From CALBPI01 sp038531945 (GTDB lineage: Bacteria; Pseudomonadota; Gammaproteobacteria; Steroidobacterales; Woeseiaceae): a DNA stretch of 64,000 bases. Position numbers and translations under genes: made by a program. Location: assembly GCA_038531945.1 (NCBI GenBank), contig JBCBBH010000005.1:124001-188000 (forward strand), given 5' to 3'. Shown piece after piece: positions 48,726 to 57,180 of this stretch; the first letter of the stretch is position 1; each line of letters opens with the position of its first letter. The notes under the pieces were generated by a model that made no database searches, had not been told where the DNA came from, and saw nothing but the letters and a program-made list of their open reading frames with translations.

Positions 48726-49451
48726 ATGCGCTTGAACAATGGGCTGATGCTTCTGTCGTTCATCGTCGCGGCGATCGGCTTTTGGAATCGCAACGCGCTG
48801 CCATCCGCATCGGCGATTTCGCCCGACCTTGCTCCTGATCCCGTTCAGGAGCGCACGCCCGCCGAGTCCTTCCTCGCACGATGGAAAGATCGTGAGTATC
48901 GAGTCGATCCAAAGTTCCGTTATGAGTTGACGGGTCTCGTGGTTTCCTACCGTTTGCACGATGGCAAGAACTCGCGGATGCATCGCCGGTCGGATGATCA
49001 CCTGAACGCGGCCGATCTTTGTGTCGTTTGGGGCGACAACGCGACGCTCCCTCAACTCGATCAATATCAATTCCGAAGTGGTGTGTTTACCTGCTTTTGG
49101 AGCTACCGGACGCGCGACGCGGGGCAGCGCTTCGATGAGCAACAAATATCCAACAATCACCTGCTGACGGATGACCCGGCGATCCGACGTGAAATCAGTC
49201 GTGTTCGAATCGGAGATCAAATTCGGCTTGGCGGTTTGTTGGCCGAATACACGAGCCCGAATGGCAGTCGGCGTGGTACGAGTACTACCCGAACCGACAC
49301 CGGCGATGGCGCTTGCGAAACCATCTATCTCGATCGCTTCGAAATCATCCAGCGTGATGTGTCGCCATGGCGGTGGGCCTGGTGGTTGGGTTCACTGGCT
49401 TTGCTGGCGAGCCTGGTTGTGTACTTTCGCACGCCGCACCGCGCACGTTAG
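48726..49451 (+). CDS. Double-membrane-anchored protein of unknown function in the cydAB operon
   Basis: A 241-aa protein with a hydrophobic helix at the N-terminus (LMLLSFIVAAIGFW) and another at the C-terminus (AWWLGSLALLASLVVYF). Between them is a periplasmic domain with RYELTGLVVSYRLHDG, NAADLCVVWGDNA and FTCFWSYRTRD. The family name is not recalled, though similar conserved hypotheticals exist. It starts three bases after cydB, so it is likely a late gene of the regulator-cydAB operon. It overlaps the convergent channel gene by four bases. Confidence 0.78.
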   Translation: MRLNNGLMLLSFIVAAIGFWNRNALPSASAISPDLAPDPVQERTPAESFLARWKDREYRVDPKFRYELTGLVVSYRLHDGKNSRMHRRSDDHLNAADLCVVWGDNATLPQLDQYQFRSGVFTCFWSYRTRDAGQRFDEQQISNNHLLTDDPAIRREISRVRIGDQIRLGGLLAEYTSPNGSRRGTSTTRTDTGDGACETIYLDRFEIIQRDVSPWRWAWWLGSLALLASLVVYFRTPHRAR

Positions 49452-50185
49452 TCGCGCGGGAACTTCGCCTCGAGCCGACGGCTGACTCGCCACCCGTATA
49501 GCGGCATGATGATGCCGAGGAGCGCATAGGACCATCCGGCCAACCCGAGCCACTCGCCAGGAATGAAAATCGCCAGCAACATCGAAACAATGCCGGCAGA
49601 GCCGACGATCACCCATGAAAAAACGTCCATGTAGGTCAGATATGACTCCGCCCCGGACAAGCCCAGCGAGTCGCGCACGCGATACGCGTAGTAGTAAAGC
49701 GCCGCCATGCAATAACTCGCTAGCATAAATCCGACCGCATAGATGACAAATAAGCCGCGAGCCTCCCCTTCGTCTGTGATTTTGAGCTCAAGCGGTACCC
49801 ATCCGCCGGTCATTCGGGCCAGGGCTGCTGATGCGATCGATCGTAGTGGAAACACATACACCAGCAAAACGAAAACCAGCGCCATGCTGATCAGGGCGGC
49901 GGCCGTTCCGTCTAAACCATACCGTCGGGACCACGAACGGTGGGCGAACCAGAACATCATGAGTAGCACGAACGATGCGAGGAAGGCTGGTGTGAGTCGC
50001 AACGCGTACGTCAGTTCGTCGAACGTGGTTGGTACGCTGTCGAAGGAGATCACAAGCAGCGTCAACGTGAACGCGAACGCCGCGTCCACAAACGTCTCCA
50101 GTCGCGTATTCACTGCACCGCGATCACGAAAAACGCCATCTTCCAGAAGTGGTAGGTCAGTTTCGCGGCTGCCTGGATCGCTCAT
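49448..50185 (-). CDS. TMEM175-family (DUF1211) potassium-channel-like membrane protein
   Basis: A 245-aa protein with about six membrane helices. The TMEM175 hallmark TRLETFVDAAFAFTLTLLVI (RxxxFxDAxFAF) marks helix 1, and MMFWFAHRSWSRRYG the end of helix 3. Bacterial members are K+ channels lacking a classical selectivity filter. Gene stands alone, converging on the cydAB operon. Confidence 0.85.
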   Translation of the reverse strand: MSDPGSRETDLPLLEDGVFRDRGAVNTRLETFVDAAFAFTLTLLVISFDSVPTTFDELTYALRLTPAFLASFVLLMMFWFAHRSWSRRYGLDGTAAALISMALVFVLLVYVFPLRSIASAALARMTGGWVPLELKITDEGEARGLFVIYAVGFMLASYCMAALYYYAYRVRDSLGLSGAESYLTYMDVFSWVIVGSAGIVSMLLAIFIPGEWLGLAGWSYALLGIIMPLYGWRVSRRLEAKFPRD

Positions 50186-50256
50186 CGATCACTCGATCAT
50201 TCTGTCCCCAAACCGGAATACTGACGAGCCAGGTGCGGCGACGTCAACTGTCGTCG

Positions 50257-50724
50257 TTAGCCGGCGCTGCGAAAACGGCCTGTGTCCACGCCGATCGGGG
50301 CGGGAAGCAGCGTTTGCGACCAGTATTGGTGCAGCACCCGCACTAGTTCATAGGTTTCGGCCATCGTCATGGGTTTGGTGAAGTAGCCCGCCACGTTGTA
50401 GCGATAGGCCTCAAATACATCTTCTGGCCGCGACGATGTGGAGATTGCAAAGACCGGCGTGATAGCGGTTCTTTCGTCAGCGCGTATGCGCTGGAGTATT
50501 TCGAGCCCGTTCAGCCGGGGCAGGTTGATATCCAACAGCATTATGGGAGGGCGGCCGAGTGCATGCCGGTCGATCTCTTCCCGTAGCATTTCCAGCGCCT
50601 GCTCGCCGTTAGTGGCGCATCTCGGCTCGATCTCGACGTTGATACGGCGGTAGCTGCGTTTCAGTTTTTCAATATCCAGATCGTCGTCCTCGACGACCAG
50701 AAGAGAATAACGTGCCCGATTCAT
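50257..50724 (-). CDS. Single-domain response regulator (Rcp1-type)
   Basis: A 155-aa receiver with no output domain. Acidic pocket YSLLVVEDDDLDIEKL, phosphoacceptor Asp in IMLLDINLPRLNG, switch Ser/Thr in VFAISTSS, and Lys in VAGYFTKPM. The long beta-alpha loop after residue 8 is characteristic of Rcp1-type regulators paired with phytochrome-like or CHASE kinases. The ATG at 50724 overlaps the stop of the kinase gene (ATGA), so the two are translationally coupled. A longer start lies inside the kinase gene. Confidence 0.88.
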   Translation of the reverse strand: MNRARYSLLVVEDDDLDIEKLKRSYRRINVEIEPRCATNGEQALEMLREEIDRHALGRPPIMLLDINLPRLNGLEILQRIRADERTAITPVFAISTSSRPEDVFEAYRYNVAGYFTKPMTMAETYELVRVLHQYWSQTLLPAPIGVDTGRFRSAG

Positions 50725-52541
50725 GCGGCGACTCCTGTTCTCTCGGTAAGTGTCGACTTCGGCCATTGAACCTCGGCGCATGTACCGCCCGTTGCAACGT
50801 TCGAAACAGTGATTGAACCTCCGACCGATTCCGTAACCTTCTTCGCGAGCGCCAAACCGAGTCCCGACGTCCGCGTCTGCTCTGGCGGTTGAAAGCTGGT
50901 AAACGATTGGAAAGCGCTCTGGATGTAGCTTGGGTCGATGCCCGGTCCGTTGTCTGTAACGGTGAACCTGTAGTGCTGTTCGTCCTCGTCAATCGATACC
51001 TGGACTTTCACTTTGTCGTGGCTTTCGTGGTGTCTGATCGCGTTATCTATCAATTCACGCAAGACCTGAATAATCCGTGACAGATCAAGGCGCAGCATTT
51101 CGGGCGCACTCTGAATACAGAGCACCCCGTCGGGTACATCGACACTCTCTTGCACAGCCGCGCAGAGCGCAGCCGCGTCGACGGTTTCAAGCGACTGGGG
51201 TTGTGATCCAACTTCCGCATAACTGAGTATGCTGTTGATCAGGGACTCCATGCGTTTCGCACGCTTGGAGATTGTGTTGACGTGCTCAAGTGTCGGGACC
51301 AGTCGCTGGACAACTTCAGAGTCGTTGATTGCGGTGATGTCCTCGCGGATCCATTCCGTGAGTCCCACGATCCCGCGAAGTGGCGCGCGCAATTGCTGGC
51401 TTGCTGCGTGAGCGAAATCACCCAACGCGGTATTCGCCGTGGCCAGTGCGCTCGACAAGTTTCCGTGTGCCTCGCTGACATTCTCGATATGCGAGAAGGA
51501 GCGTCGGTTGACACGGGCCATGCCAAGAAACATCAACAAGAGCACAGCGCCTATCCCGATCCCAAGAATCAGGATGACAATTGCAGTGTCGGTGGCCGCT
51601 GGATAGCGATCCGACTGGACCTCGAAGGACCATGTACGGCCGAAAATTTGCAGTGGTATCGAAATTGAACGAGACCCTGGAGTCACGCTGTCCGGCCATT
51701 CGTCGAACAGGGCTTGATCGCCATCCATCAGCCGGATATCGACGTCGCGATACTCGCGGCCGAGCGTGCCGACCAGTAGTTCTTGTGCGTTGAACGGTGC
51801 GTAAACAAAGCCGAGCAGCGCGCCTGCTGGAGCATCCCAGTGCGCGGTGACGCCTCGATTGAAAAATGGTCTGAGCATAAGGAACCCCACCTGACCAACA
51901 TCGTCCTGGACTAGTTGTATGGGTGCGGTAATTTGAGTTTGGCCGGTGACTCGTGCTTGTTCTGTCGCACGAAATCTTGACGACTCGTGAGCCATGTCGA
52001 GACCGATCGCCTCTGCGTTTCTTGATTCGGGCTCGATGAAGACGATCGGGAATAGCGTGTCCTGAGCATGTTCCGGATAAGGCGCGTATGCGTCCCTATC
52101 TTGCGAGTAGCGTTCGATATGCAAATCGAGCTCGTCTCTCGGGACTGCAATGATCAAGCCGATTCCTGCAATCCCCGGATACGTTTCATCGATTGCCAGT
52201 TGTCGCGCAAAGGTCCGCCATTGCTCGCGTGTGGGTTGCTGCGGTGAGGCATGGACGGCGGCTACCCCGGCGCGAAGCGCAGTCTCGTATTTCGCCATCC
52301 GGAATCGGACTTGCTCGACCGCACGCTCTGCCGCACGCGCAAATTGACTATCGGCATTGGCAATCGCCTGCTCGCGCGACAACCACGAAGCGGCGGCCGT
52401 TGTGATCAACGCGACAGCGAGCACGGCCCAGTGCAAAACGCCGAGCCGACTCGCTCGGTCGAACGCATGGCCGCCGGCGGTGGTCGTAGCGACGTGCGCG
52501 GTTGCGGAATCGATAGATTTTTGCTCGGTTGTGGGTAGCAA
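50721..52541 (-). CDS. CHASE-domain sensor histidine kinase with Gln at the phosphoacceptor position
   Basis: A 606-aa protein: helix 1 (about 34-52), a periplasmic CHASE domain (about 65-300; RMAKYETALRAGVAAVHAS, YPGIAGIGLIIAVPRDEL), helix 2 (IVILILGIGIGAVLLLMFLG), then HisKA and HATPase. In the H-box the usual ASHDLxxPLR reads AASQQLRAPLR, so Gln382 replaces the phosphoacceptor His and a neighbouring Asp is also lost. The ATP-binding part looks intact (N-box RELIDNAIRHH, G1 DNGPGID, G2 TSGLGLALAKK). The start is TTG. Paired with a receiver whose gene it overlaps. Whether it can autophosphorylate is doubtful. Confidence 0.88.
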   Translation of the reverse strand: MLPTTEQKSIDSATAHVATTTAGGHAFDRASRLGVLHWAVLAVALITTAAASWLSREQAIANADSQFARAAERAVEQVRFRMAKYETALRAGVAAVHASPQQPTREQWRTFARQLAIDETYPGIAGIGLIIAVPRDELDLHIERYSQDRDAYAPYPEHAQDTLFPIVFIEPESRNAEAIGLDMAHESSRFRATEQARVTGQTQITAPIQLVQDDVGQVGFLMLRPFFNRGVTAHWDAPAGALLGFVYAPFNAQELLVGTLGREYRDVDIRLMDGDQALFDEWPDSVTPGSRSISIPLQIFGRTWSFEVQSDRYPAATDTAIVILILGIGIGAVLLLMFLGMARVNRRSFSHIENVSEAHGNLSSALATANTALGDFAHAASQQLRAPLRGIVGLTEWIREDITAINDSEVVQRLVPTLEHVNTISKRAKRMESLINSILSYAEVGSQPQSLETVDAAALCAAVQESVDVPDGVLCIQSAPEMLRLDLSRIIQVLRELIDNAIRHHESHDKVKVQVSIDEDEQHYRFTVTDNGPGIDPSYIQSAFQSFTSFQPPEQTRTSGLGLALAKKVTESVGGSITVSNVATGGTCAEVQWPKSTLTERTGVAA

Positions 52542-52616
52542 CTTTCAGCTTCGGCATCGCCATTAAGCTGTTTGTAGCGGCCATATTGTGTGGTGCTTGA
52601 GTCTCGACCGGTGTCG

Positions 52617-53708
52617 TTATGTCCGTTTAAGCGTCAGCAGATTCAGTAAATCTCGCGTTTCGCGGACGGTAGCCGACACGTGGAAATGCGTTTCGATACG
52701 CTGCTTGCCGGCACGGCCCATGGCCGACGCGCGTTCCCGGTCACCGTGCAACTCGCGCAGTGCACCCGAAATTGCGCTCGCATCCTCTACTGGCACGACG
52801 AATCCGGACTCACCGTGTGCGACAAGTTCTGCATTTCCGCCGGTATCAGTCACAACGGTCGGTACGCCGTAAGCCATTGCCTCGATCACCGTCTTCGGCA
52901 AACCTTCCCGACGGATGGATGGCAGCACGGCAGCATTGCAGGTCTGAATCAAACGGGTCGCGTCGCTGCGGGGACCAAGCGCCAAGGTCTTGTCGGCAAT
53001 TCCATTCGATTGGAGCAGGGGGCCTAGCGTTTTCTCGTCCATACCCGAGCCGATCAGGAGCAGGCGCAGATTCGGGACGTCGGCGAGCTGACCGCATGCA
53101 CGGATCAGGAATTCGACACCTTTTCGGGGTCGATTGTTAGCAACACAACCGACCACAAAGTCAGTGTTGTCGAGCCCCAGCGAGCCACGTTCACTCGGCG
53201 GTTCGTTGTACCACTCAAGGCTGTGCCCCTTGTAGATCCGCTTGAGTACAACGCGGCTCGATACTTCTCGGCGCAAGTCATCGACTACGGATTGAGAGAC
53301 GCCTACGATCGCGTCAATGCGCGGATGCAAGTGTGTGAGGTAGGCGGACGGATCGACGCGCCGGATGTTGCCGGTTTGTCCTCTGTAACTGATCATGGCG
53401 ACCGGCAAGCCGATGCAGGCGAATGCCGACGTGCAGATTGCCTTGTTGTTGAACGCGTAAACGGCGTCGATGCGTCTGGCGCGGATTTCCTTTCTGATTC
53501 GGCGCATCTGCTGCCACGAAAACTTCCTTGTCAGTTGCTGATGCAACAGCGTTATGCCGGCGCGCTGAAGGTCATCCGCGTAGCTTGAGTCCTGCTGCGT
53601 CATGACAGTGACGTCGACGCCATTGCGTTGCAGGCCGATGAAAGATTCAGCCTCCGGTCGGACGCTGTTTCGAGTGTCTGCATGAGACGAAATGCACAGA
53701 AGTCGCAT
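52617..53708 (-). CDS. Family 4-type (GT-B) glycosyltransferase
   Basis: A 363-aa GT-B enzyme. The donor domain shows VVGCVANNRPRKGVEFLI, LRLLLIGSGMDEKTL and the E(x7)E-type segment REGLPKTVIEAMAYGVPTVVTDTGG with its final AELVAHGESGFVVPVEDASA. The N-terminal acceptor domain begins MRLLCISSHADTRNSVRPEA. It adds a sugar from a nucleotide-activated donor to a lipid- or glycan-linked acceptor. The upstream FkbM gene ends 11 bases before it, so they are co-transcribed. Acceptor unknown. Confidence 0.9.
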   Translation of the reverse strand: MRLLCISSHADTRNSVRPEAESFIGLQRNGVDVTVMTQQDSSYADDLQRAGITLLHQQLTRKFSWQQMRRIRKEIRARRIDAVYAFNNKAICTSAFACIGLPVAMISYRGQTGNIRRVDPSAYLTHLHPRIDAIVGVSQSVVDDLRREVSSRVVLKRIYKGHSLEWYNEPPSERGSLGLDNTDFVVGCVANNRPRKGVEFLIRACGQLADVPNLRLLLIGSGMDEKTLGPLLQSNGIADKTLALGPRSDATRLIQTCNAAVLPSIRREGLPKTVIEAMAYGVPTVVTDTGGNAELVAHGESGFVVPVEDASAISGALRELHGDRERASAMGRAGKQRIETHFHVSATVRETRDLLNLLTLKRT

Positions 53709-53719
53709 TCAGAGGATAG

Positions 53720-54517
53720 CTACGCGCGGCGCCAAATGATGTCGCATTGGCGGTCTGCGGAAAGGAGGTCCTGGTTGTTGGTTGTCGAGAGGCCCGAACC
53801 ATCGAGCAACGCGGGAGTGAAACCGAGTCCGCTGAGGTAAGCCAGCAAAGCGGCTGGTTCCAAACCGCCCTGACGCATGTAGTGGGGCGAGAACTCGGTC
53901 ACCAGAAGCTCGCACCGCTGAAGTGCAGCCGGTGCGCCGCGCAGTGCGATCAGTTCGAATCCCTCAATATCAATTTTCAATGCGCGAATGGGATGGTCAC
54001 CGCGTCCGAGTCCGCTAAGCAGATCATCGAGCCTCGCTGTCGGCACGTCGACGGACTGGTGGTCGTTTATGGGCAGCAACGAGTGTCGCCCGCGGTTGCT
54101 GTCCGCGAACAGATGCAATGCGGCGCCGTCGGCATTATCGGACAACCCAATCTCGTGCAAGGTGACTTGACGCGCATGGTTGTGCGCGAGGTTGTGACGC
54201 AGCAACGCGATGTTATCGGGCGCGGGTTCGAAGGCATGGACCTCTGCGGTCGTACCCCGGGCGAGTGTCTCGAACAGGAGGGCGTACCATCCGATGTTCG
54301 CTCCGATATCGATCAGCAAGTCGCCATCGGCAGGTTGCACGTTGTCGCGTAACCATTGAGTCAGAGCGGGTTCGTGCTGCCCGTACTTGTAAATGTGGCG
54401 ACCCACTACGTCTTCGGTCTTGACCTTGAAAACGAGGCCGTTGGCTCGAGCTGTCAGAAACTCGCGGCGCAGGACAAACCGGTTTAGCGCGTAGCGGATT
54501 GCATTGAAAGTAGACAT
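53720..54517 (-). CDS. FkbM-family SAM-dependent methyltransferase
   Basis: A 265-aa enzyme with LLIDIGANIGWYALLF (SAM motif I), AEVHAFEPAPDNIALLRHNL, and the FkbM-specific ALKIDIEGFELIALRGAPAAL (about 195-215). FkbM proteins methylate sugar or polyketide hydroxyls. Co-transcription with a glycosyltransferase favours O-methylation of a surface glycan. The start at 54517 matches the family. Confidence 0.9.
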   Translation of the reverse strand: MSTFNAIRYALNRFVLRREFLTARANGLVFKVKTEDVVGRHIYKYGQHEPALTQWLRDNVQPADGDLLIDIGANIGWYALLFETLARGTTAEVHAFEPAPDNIALLRHNLAHNHARQVTLHEIGLSDNADGAALHLFADSNRGRHSLLPINDHQSVDVPTARLDDLLSGLGRGDHPIRALKIDIEGFELIALRGAPAALQRCELLVTEFSPHYMRQGGLEPAALLAYLSGLGFTPALLDGSGLSTTNNQDLLSADRQCDIIWRRA

Positions 54518-54575
54518 GGCATCGGATGGTACTGGATCGCCTCGATCTAGGACATACGGCGGCTTTCAGGCGGCG

Positions 54576-54965
54576 CTAATCGTCCTGCGCGTGCATGCCA
54601 GGAGCCATCGCTTCTCGAACCGTAAAGCGCAGCGCGAACGCAGCGATTGCCAGAATTAGAATGGCACCTGCCTCGAACACTATTGTCGCGGGCTCCATGT
54701 CTTTGCTCTGCAGCACGACCAGTCGCGCTAATGCAGTGATTGCAATGAATATCGGGTAGAGCACAGGAATGGTGTTGCTGCGGTAGAAAATTCCGACCAT
54801 CGAGATGACTTCGGTATAGAGAAACAGCAGCAGAATGTCCGCGATCCGAATCGTGCGATTGACCCACACCGTGTGGAGTTCGATCAGTACCGCACCGACT
54901 GTCAATGCAACAATCAGGATCAGAATGCTGCGTTCGATCCACGAAATCAGTCTCGGTACATCCAT
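54576..54965 (-). CDS. Phosphate-starvation-inducible PsiE family membrane protein
   Basis: A 129-aa protein with four membrane helices (SILILIVALTVGAVLI; ADILLLFLYTEVISMVGIFY; IPVLYPIFIAITALARLVVL; AGAILILAIAAFALRF). The TEVISMVGIFYRSNTIPVLY and IFIAITALARLVV segments are diagnostic of PsiE-type proteins. Function is not established for the family. In E. coli psiE responds to phosphate starvation. It lies upstream of the FkbM/glycosyltransferase pair by 58 bases on the same strand. Confidence 0.85.
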   Translation of the reverse strand: MDVPRLISWIERSILILIVALTVGAVLIELHTVWVNRTIRIADILLLFLYTEVISMVGIFYRSNTIPVLYPIFIAITALARLVVLQSKDMEPATIVFEAGAILILAIAAFALRFTVREAMAPGMHAQDD

Positions 54966-55071
54966 CAGTCAGTCTCGCGCATCCTTATGATTTTAATTGT
55001 ACGCGCCCCGAAAGGGTTCGCAACGAAAGCACGTACGCTAAACTACCCGCGCGTCGGGCGCCGGGGGCACC

Positions 55072-57051
55072 ATGAAGGACACAAGCGAAATTCTGTGGCG
55101 AGCCAGTAGCGCTCGCCTCGCAGTCAGTGAACTGGTTCGTTATGAGCAGTTTCTGAAGGACACAACCGGTCTCGAGTTTGAAAACTATGAGGGGCTGTGG
55201 GCGTGGTCGGTTGATGCCCCGGATGCATTTTGGCGCAGTGTCTGGGCATTTCATGAGCTCCCTCCGCTCGATGCCGGGCAGCCCGTACTCGGCGAGCGCG
55301 CGATGCCGCACGCCGAGTGGTTTCCTGGTGTTGAGCTGAACTATACGGGCGTGGTCCAGCGCCATGCGGGGCGTGACGATATCGCGGTTCTGTGCGAGCA
55401 CGAGAACGGGCAGGTCGATACGCTAACGTGGTCACAATGGCAGGACCAGGTCGCCGCGCTTGCGCAAACGCTGCTCGATCTGGGTGTCCAGCCAGGCGAT
55501 CGGGTCGTGGCGTATTTGCACAATATTCCGGAGTGCATCGTCGCTTTTAATGCGGTGGCAAGCATCGGTGCGGTTTGGTCTGTGGCTGCGCCCGATCTTG
55601 GTGCTCAGGGTGTTCTCGATCGATTCTCGCAAATCGAACCTAAAATACTGATCGCGACCGACGGCTATGACTACGGCGGCAAGACGTTTGACCGGTCGAC
55701 TGTGGTGGATGCCCTTGTCGACGGTCTGCCGACGGTCACGGCGTTGATTCGTTTGCCCGCGGCCGGTTGCGCCAGCGCCAGACCGGCGAATATTCCAACG
55801 GTGACCTGGTCCGATGCGTTGATCGGAACGCACGCTCTGGAACCGATCAATGTCAGTTTTGATCATCCCTTGTGGATCGTCTATTCGTCGGGAACGACGG
55901 GCAAGCCCAAGGCGATCGTTCATAGCCATGGCGGTATTGTTCTCGAGCACCTGAAGCAAATGAGTCTGCAGATGGACCTGAGGGCGGGCGACCGGTTTAT
56001 GTGGTTCTCGAGTACCGCCTGGATGATGTGGAACTACAACATCGCCGCGATGCTGGTCGGCGCTACGGCCTGCGTTTACAACGGCAACCCGGCGAAACCC
56101 GATCTTGGCCGTCTTTGGTCAGTCGTGGATCGGCATAAAATCCGTGTGTTCGGCGCGGGTGCGGCGTGGCTTGAAGCGTGTAAGAACGCCGCACTGATGC
56201 CTCGGGAGCTTTGCAGTCTTGCAACGCTCGAGGGTCTTGGCTCGACAGGTTCTCCGCTGTTGCCGGAGGTGTTCGACTGGATTTACACGGCGGTCAAACC
56301 AGACCTGTTTTTGGCATCGATCTCGGGCGGTACAGACTTTGCCAGTGCTTGTCTCGGCGGTGCCGTCAGCGTCCCGGTCGTGCGCGGCGAGATTGGCTGT
56401 CGCTCGCTGGGTTGTGCTGTGTATTCGTTTGATCCCGCCGGAAAGCCCGTGGTCGACACCGTCGGTGAACTGGTCATCACCAAACCCATGCCTTCGATGC
56501 CGATCTATTTCTGGAACGATCCCGATTTTAGTCGATACAAGGAAAGCTACTTCGACACTTATCCTGATATCTGGCGTCATGGCGATTGGATTCGGATTAC
56601 CGAGCGGGGGAGTGCCGTGATTTACGGGCGCTCGGATGCAACGATCAATCGCCAGGGAATTCGCATGGGGACCAGCGAGATCTACCGGGTGGTTGAGTCG
56701 ATCAATGGCATTGCCGATAGTCTGGTGGTCGATCTCGAGTTTTTGGGGCGTGAGTCCATGTTGCCGCTGTTTGTGGTTCTGGAGCCAGGCTATGCGCTTG
56801 ATGAGGTGCTGACGAACGAGATTCGCGAGGCGGTCCGGCGCGAGCTGTCGCCCCGGCACGTCCCGGATGTTATCCATGCCATTGAGGAAGTGCCGCGCAC
56901 TTTCTCGGGAAAGAAAATGGAAATTCCGGTGCGTCGGATTCTGCTGGGGCAGGCGGGGTCCGATGGGATCAATCGAGACACAATGTCGAACCCAAGCAGT
57001 ATCGACTGGTTCCTGCAAGCCGCATCGGAGGGAATGTTCGAGTCGACTTGA
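55072..57051 (+). CDS. aacS: Acetoacetate-CoA ligase (acetoacetyl-CoA synthetase)
   Basis: A 659-aa AMP-forming ligase of full AacS length. Features: an N-terminal cap domain (WSVDAPDAFWRSVWAFHEL), A3 loop WIVYSSGTTGKPKAIVHSH (about 269-287), A5 ASISGGTDFAS, A7 WRHGDWIRITERGSAVIYGRSDATINRQ, and the C-terminal PRTFSGKKMEIPVRR containing the acylation Lys. GSTGSPLLPEVFDWIY and FMWFSSTAWMMWNY are typical of AacS. It converts acetoacetate, ATP and CoA to acetoacetyl-CoA. It lies just upstream of the wax ester synthase, consistent with storage-lipid or ketone metabolism, but a 129-base gap leaves co-transcription open. Confidence 0.92.
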   Translation: MKDTSEILWRASSARLAVSELVRYEQFLKDTTGLEFENYEGLWAWSVDAPDAFWRSVWAFHELPPLDAGQPVLGERAMPHAEWFPGVELNYTGVVQRHAGRDDIAVLCEHENGQVDTLTWSQWQDQVAALAQTLLDLGVQPGDRVVAYLHNIPECIVAFNAVASIGAVWSVAAPDLGAQGVLDRFSQIEPKILIATDGYDYGGKTFDRSTVVDALVDGLPTVTALIRLPAAGCASARPANIPTVTWSDALIGTHALEPINVSFDHPLWIVYSSGTTGKPKAIVHSHGGIVLEHLKQMSLQMDLRAGDRFMWFSSTAWMMWNYNIAAMLVGATACVYNGNPAKPDLGRLWSVVDRHKIRVFGAGAAWLEACKNAALMPRELCSLATLEGLGSTGSPLLPEVFDWIYTAVKPDLFLASISGGTDFASACLGGAVSVPVVRGEIGCRSLGCAVYSFDPAGKPVVDTVGELVITKPMPSMPIYFWNDPDFSRYKESYFDTYPDIWRHGDWIRITERGSAVIYGRSDATINRQGIRMGTSEIYRVVESINGIADSLVVDLEFLGRESMLPLFVVLEPGYALDEVLTNEIREAVRRELSPRHVPDVIHAIEEVPRTFSGKKMEIPVRRILLGQAGSDGINRDTMSNPSSIDWFLQAASEGMFEST

Positions 57052-57180
57052 GCGCGAGTACTTTCCTTGCGCTAGCGCAATGATCGCAGTGACAGGTTCT
57101 CACTCGTTACGAACCGGTGAGCAAACTGTCTTCAGATCGGTTATTCTTTTTCGATATTCTCCCCGCGAAGAGAACGTTTC

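Noticed and set aside
47688..48726. A CydX-like small subunit expected near cydAB
   Set aside because: No short hydrophobic frame is present between or directly after the two subunits; the next gene starts three bases after cydB.
56119..57018. A 299-codon minus-strand frame opposite the acetoacetate-CoA ligase
   Set aside because: Wholly antisense to a gene with intact ligase motifs; His/Arg-rich shadow composition.
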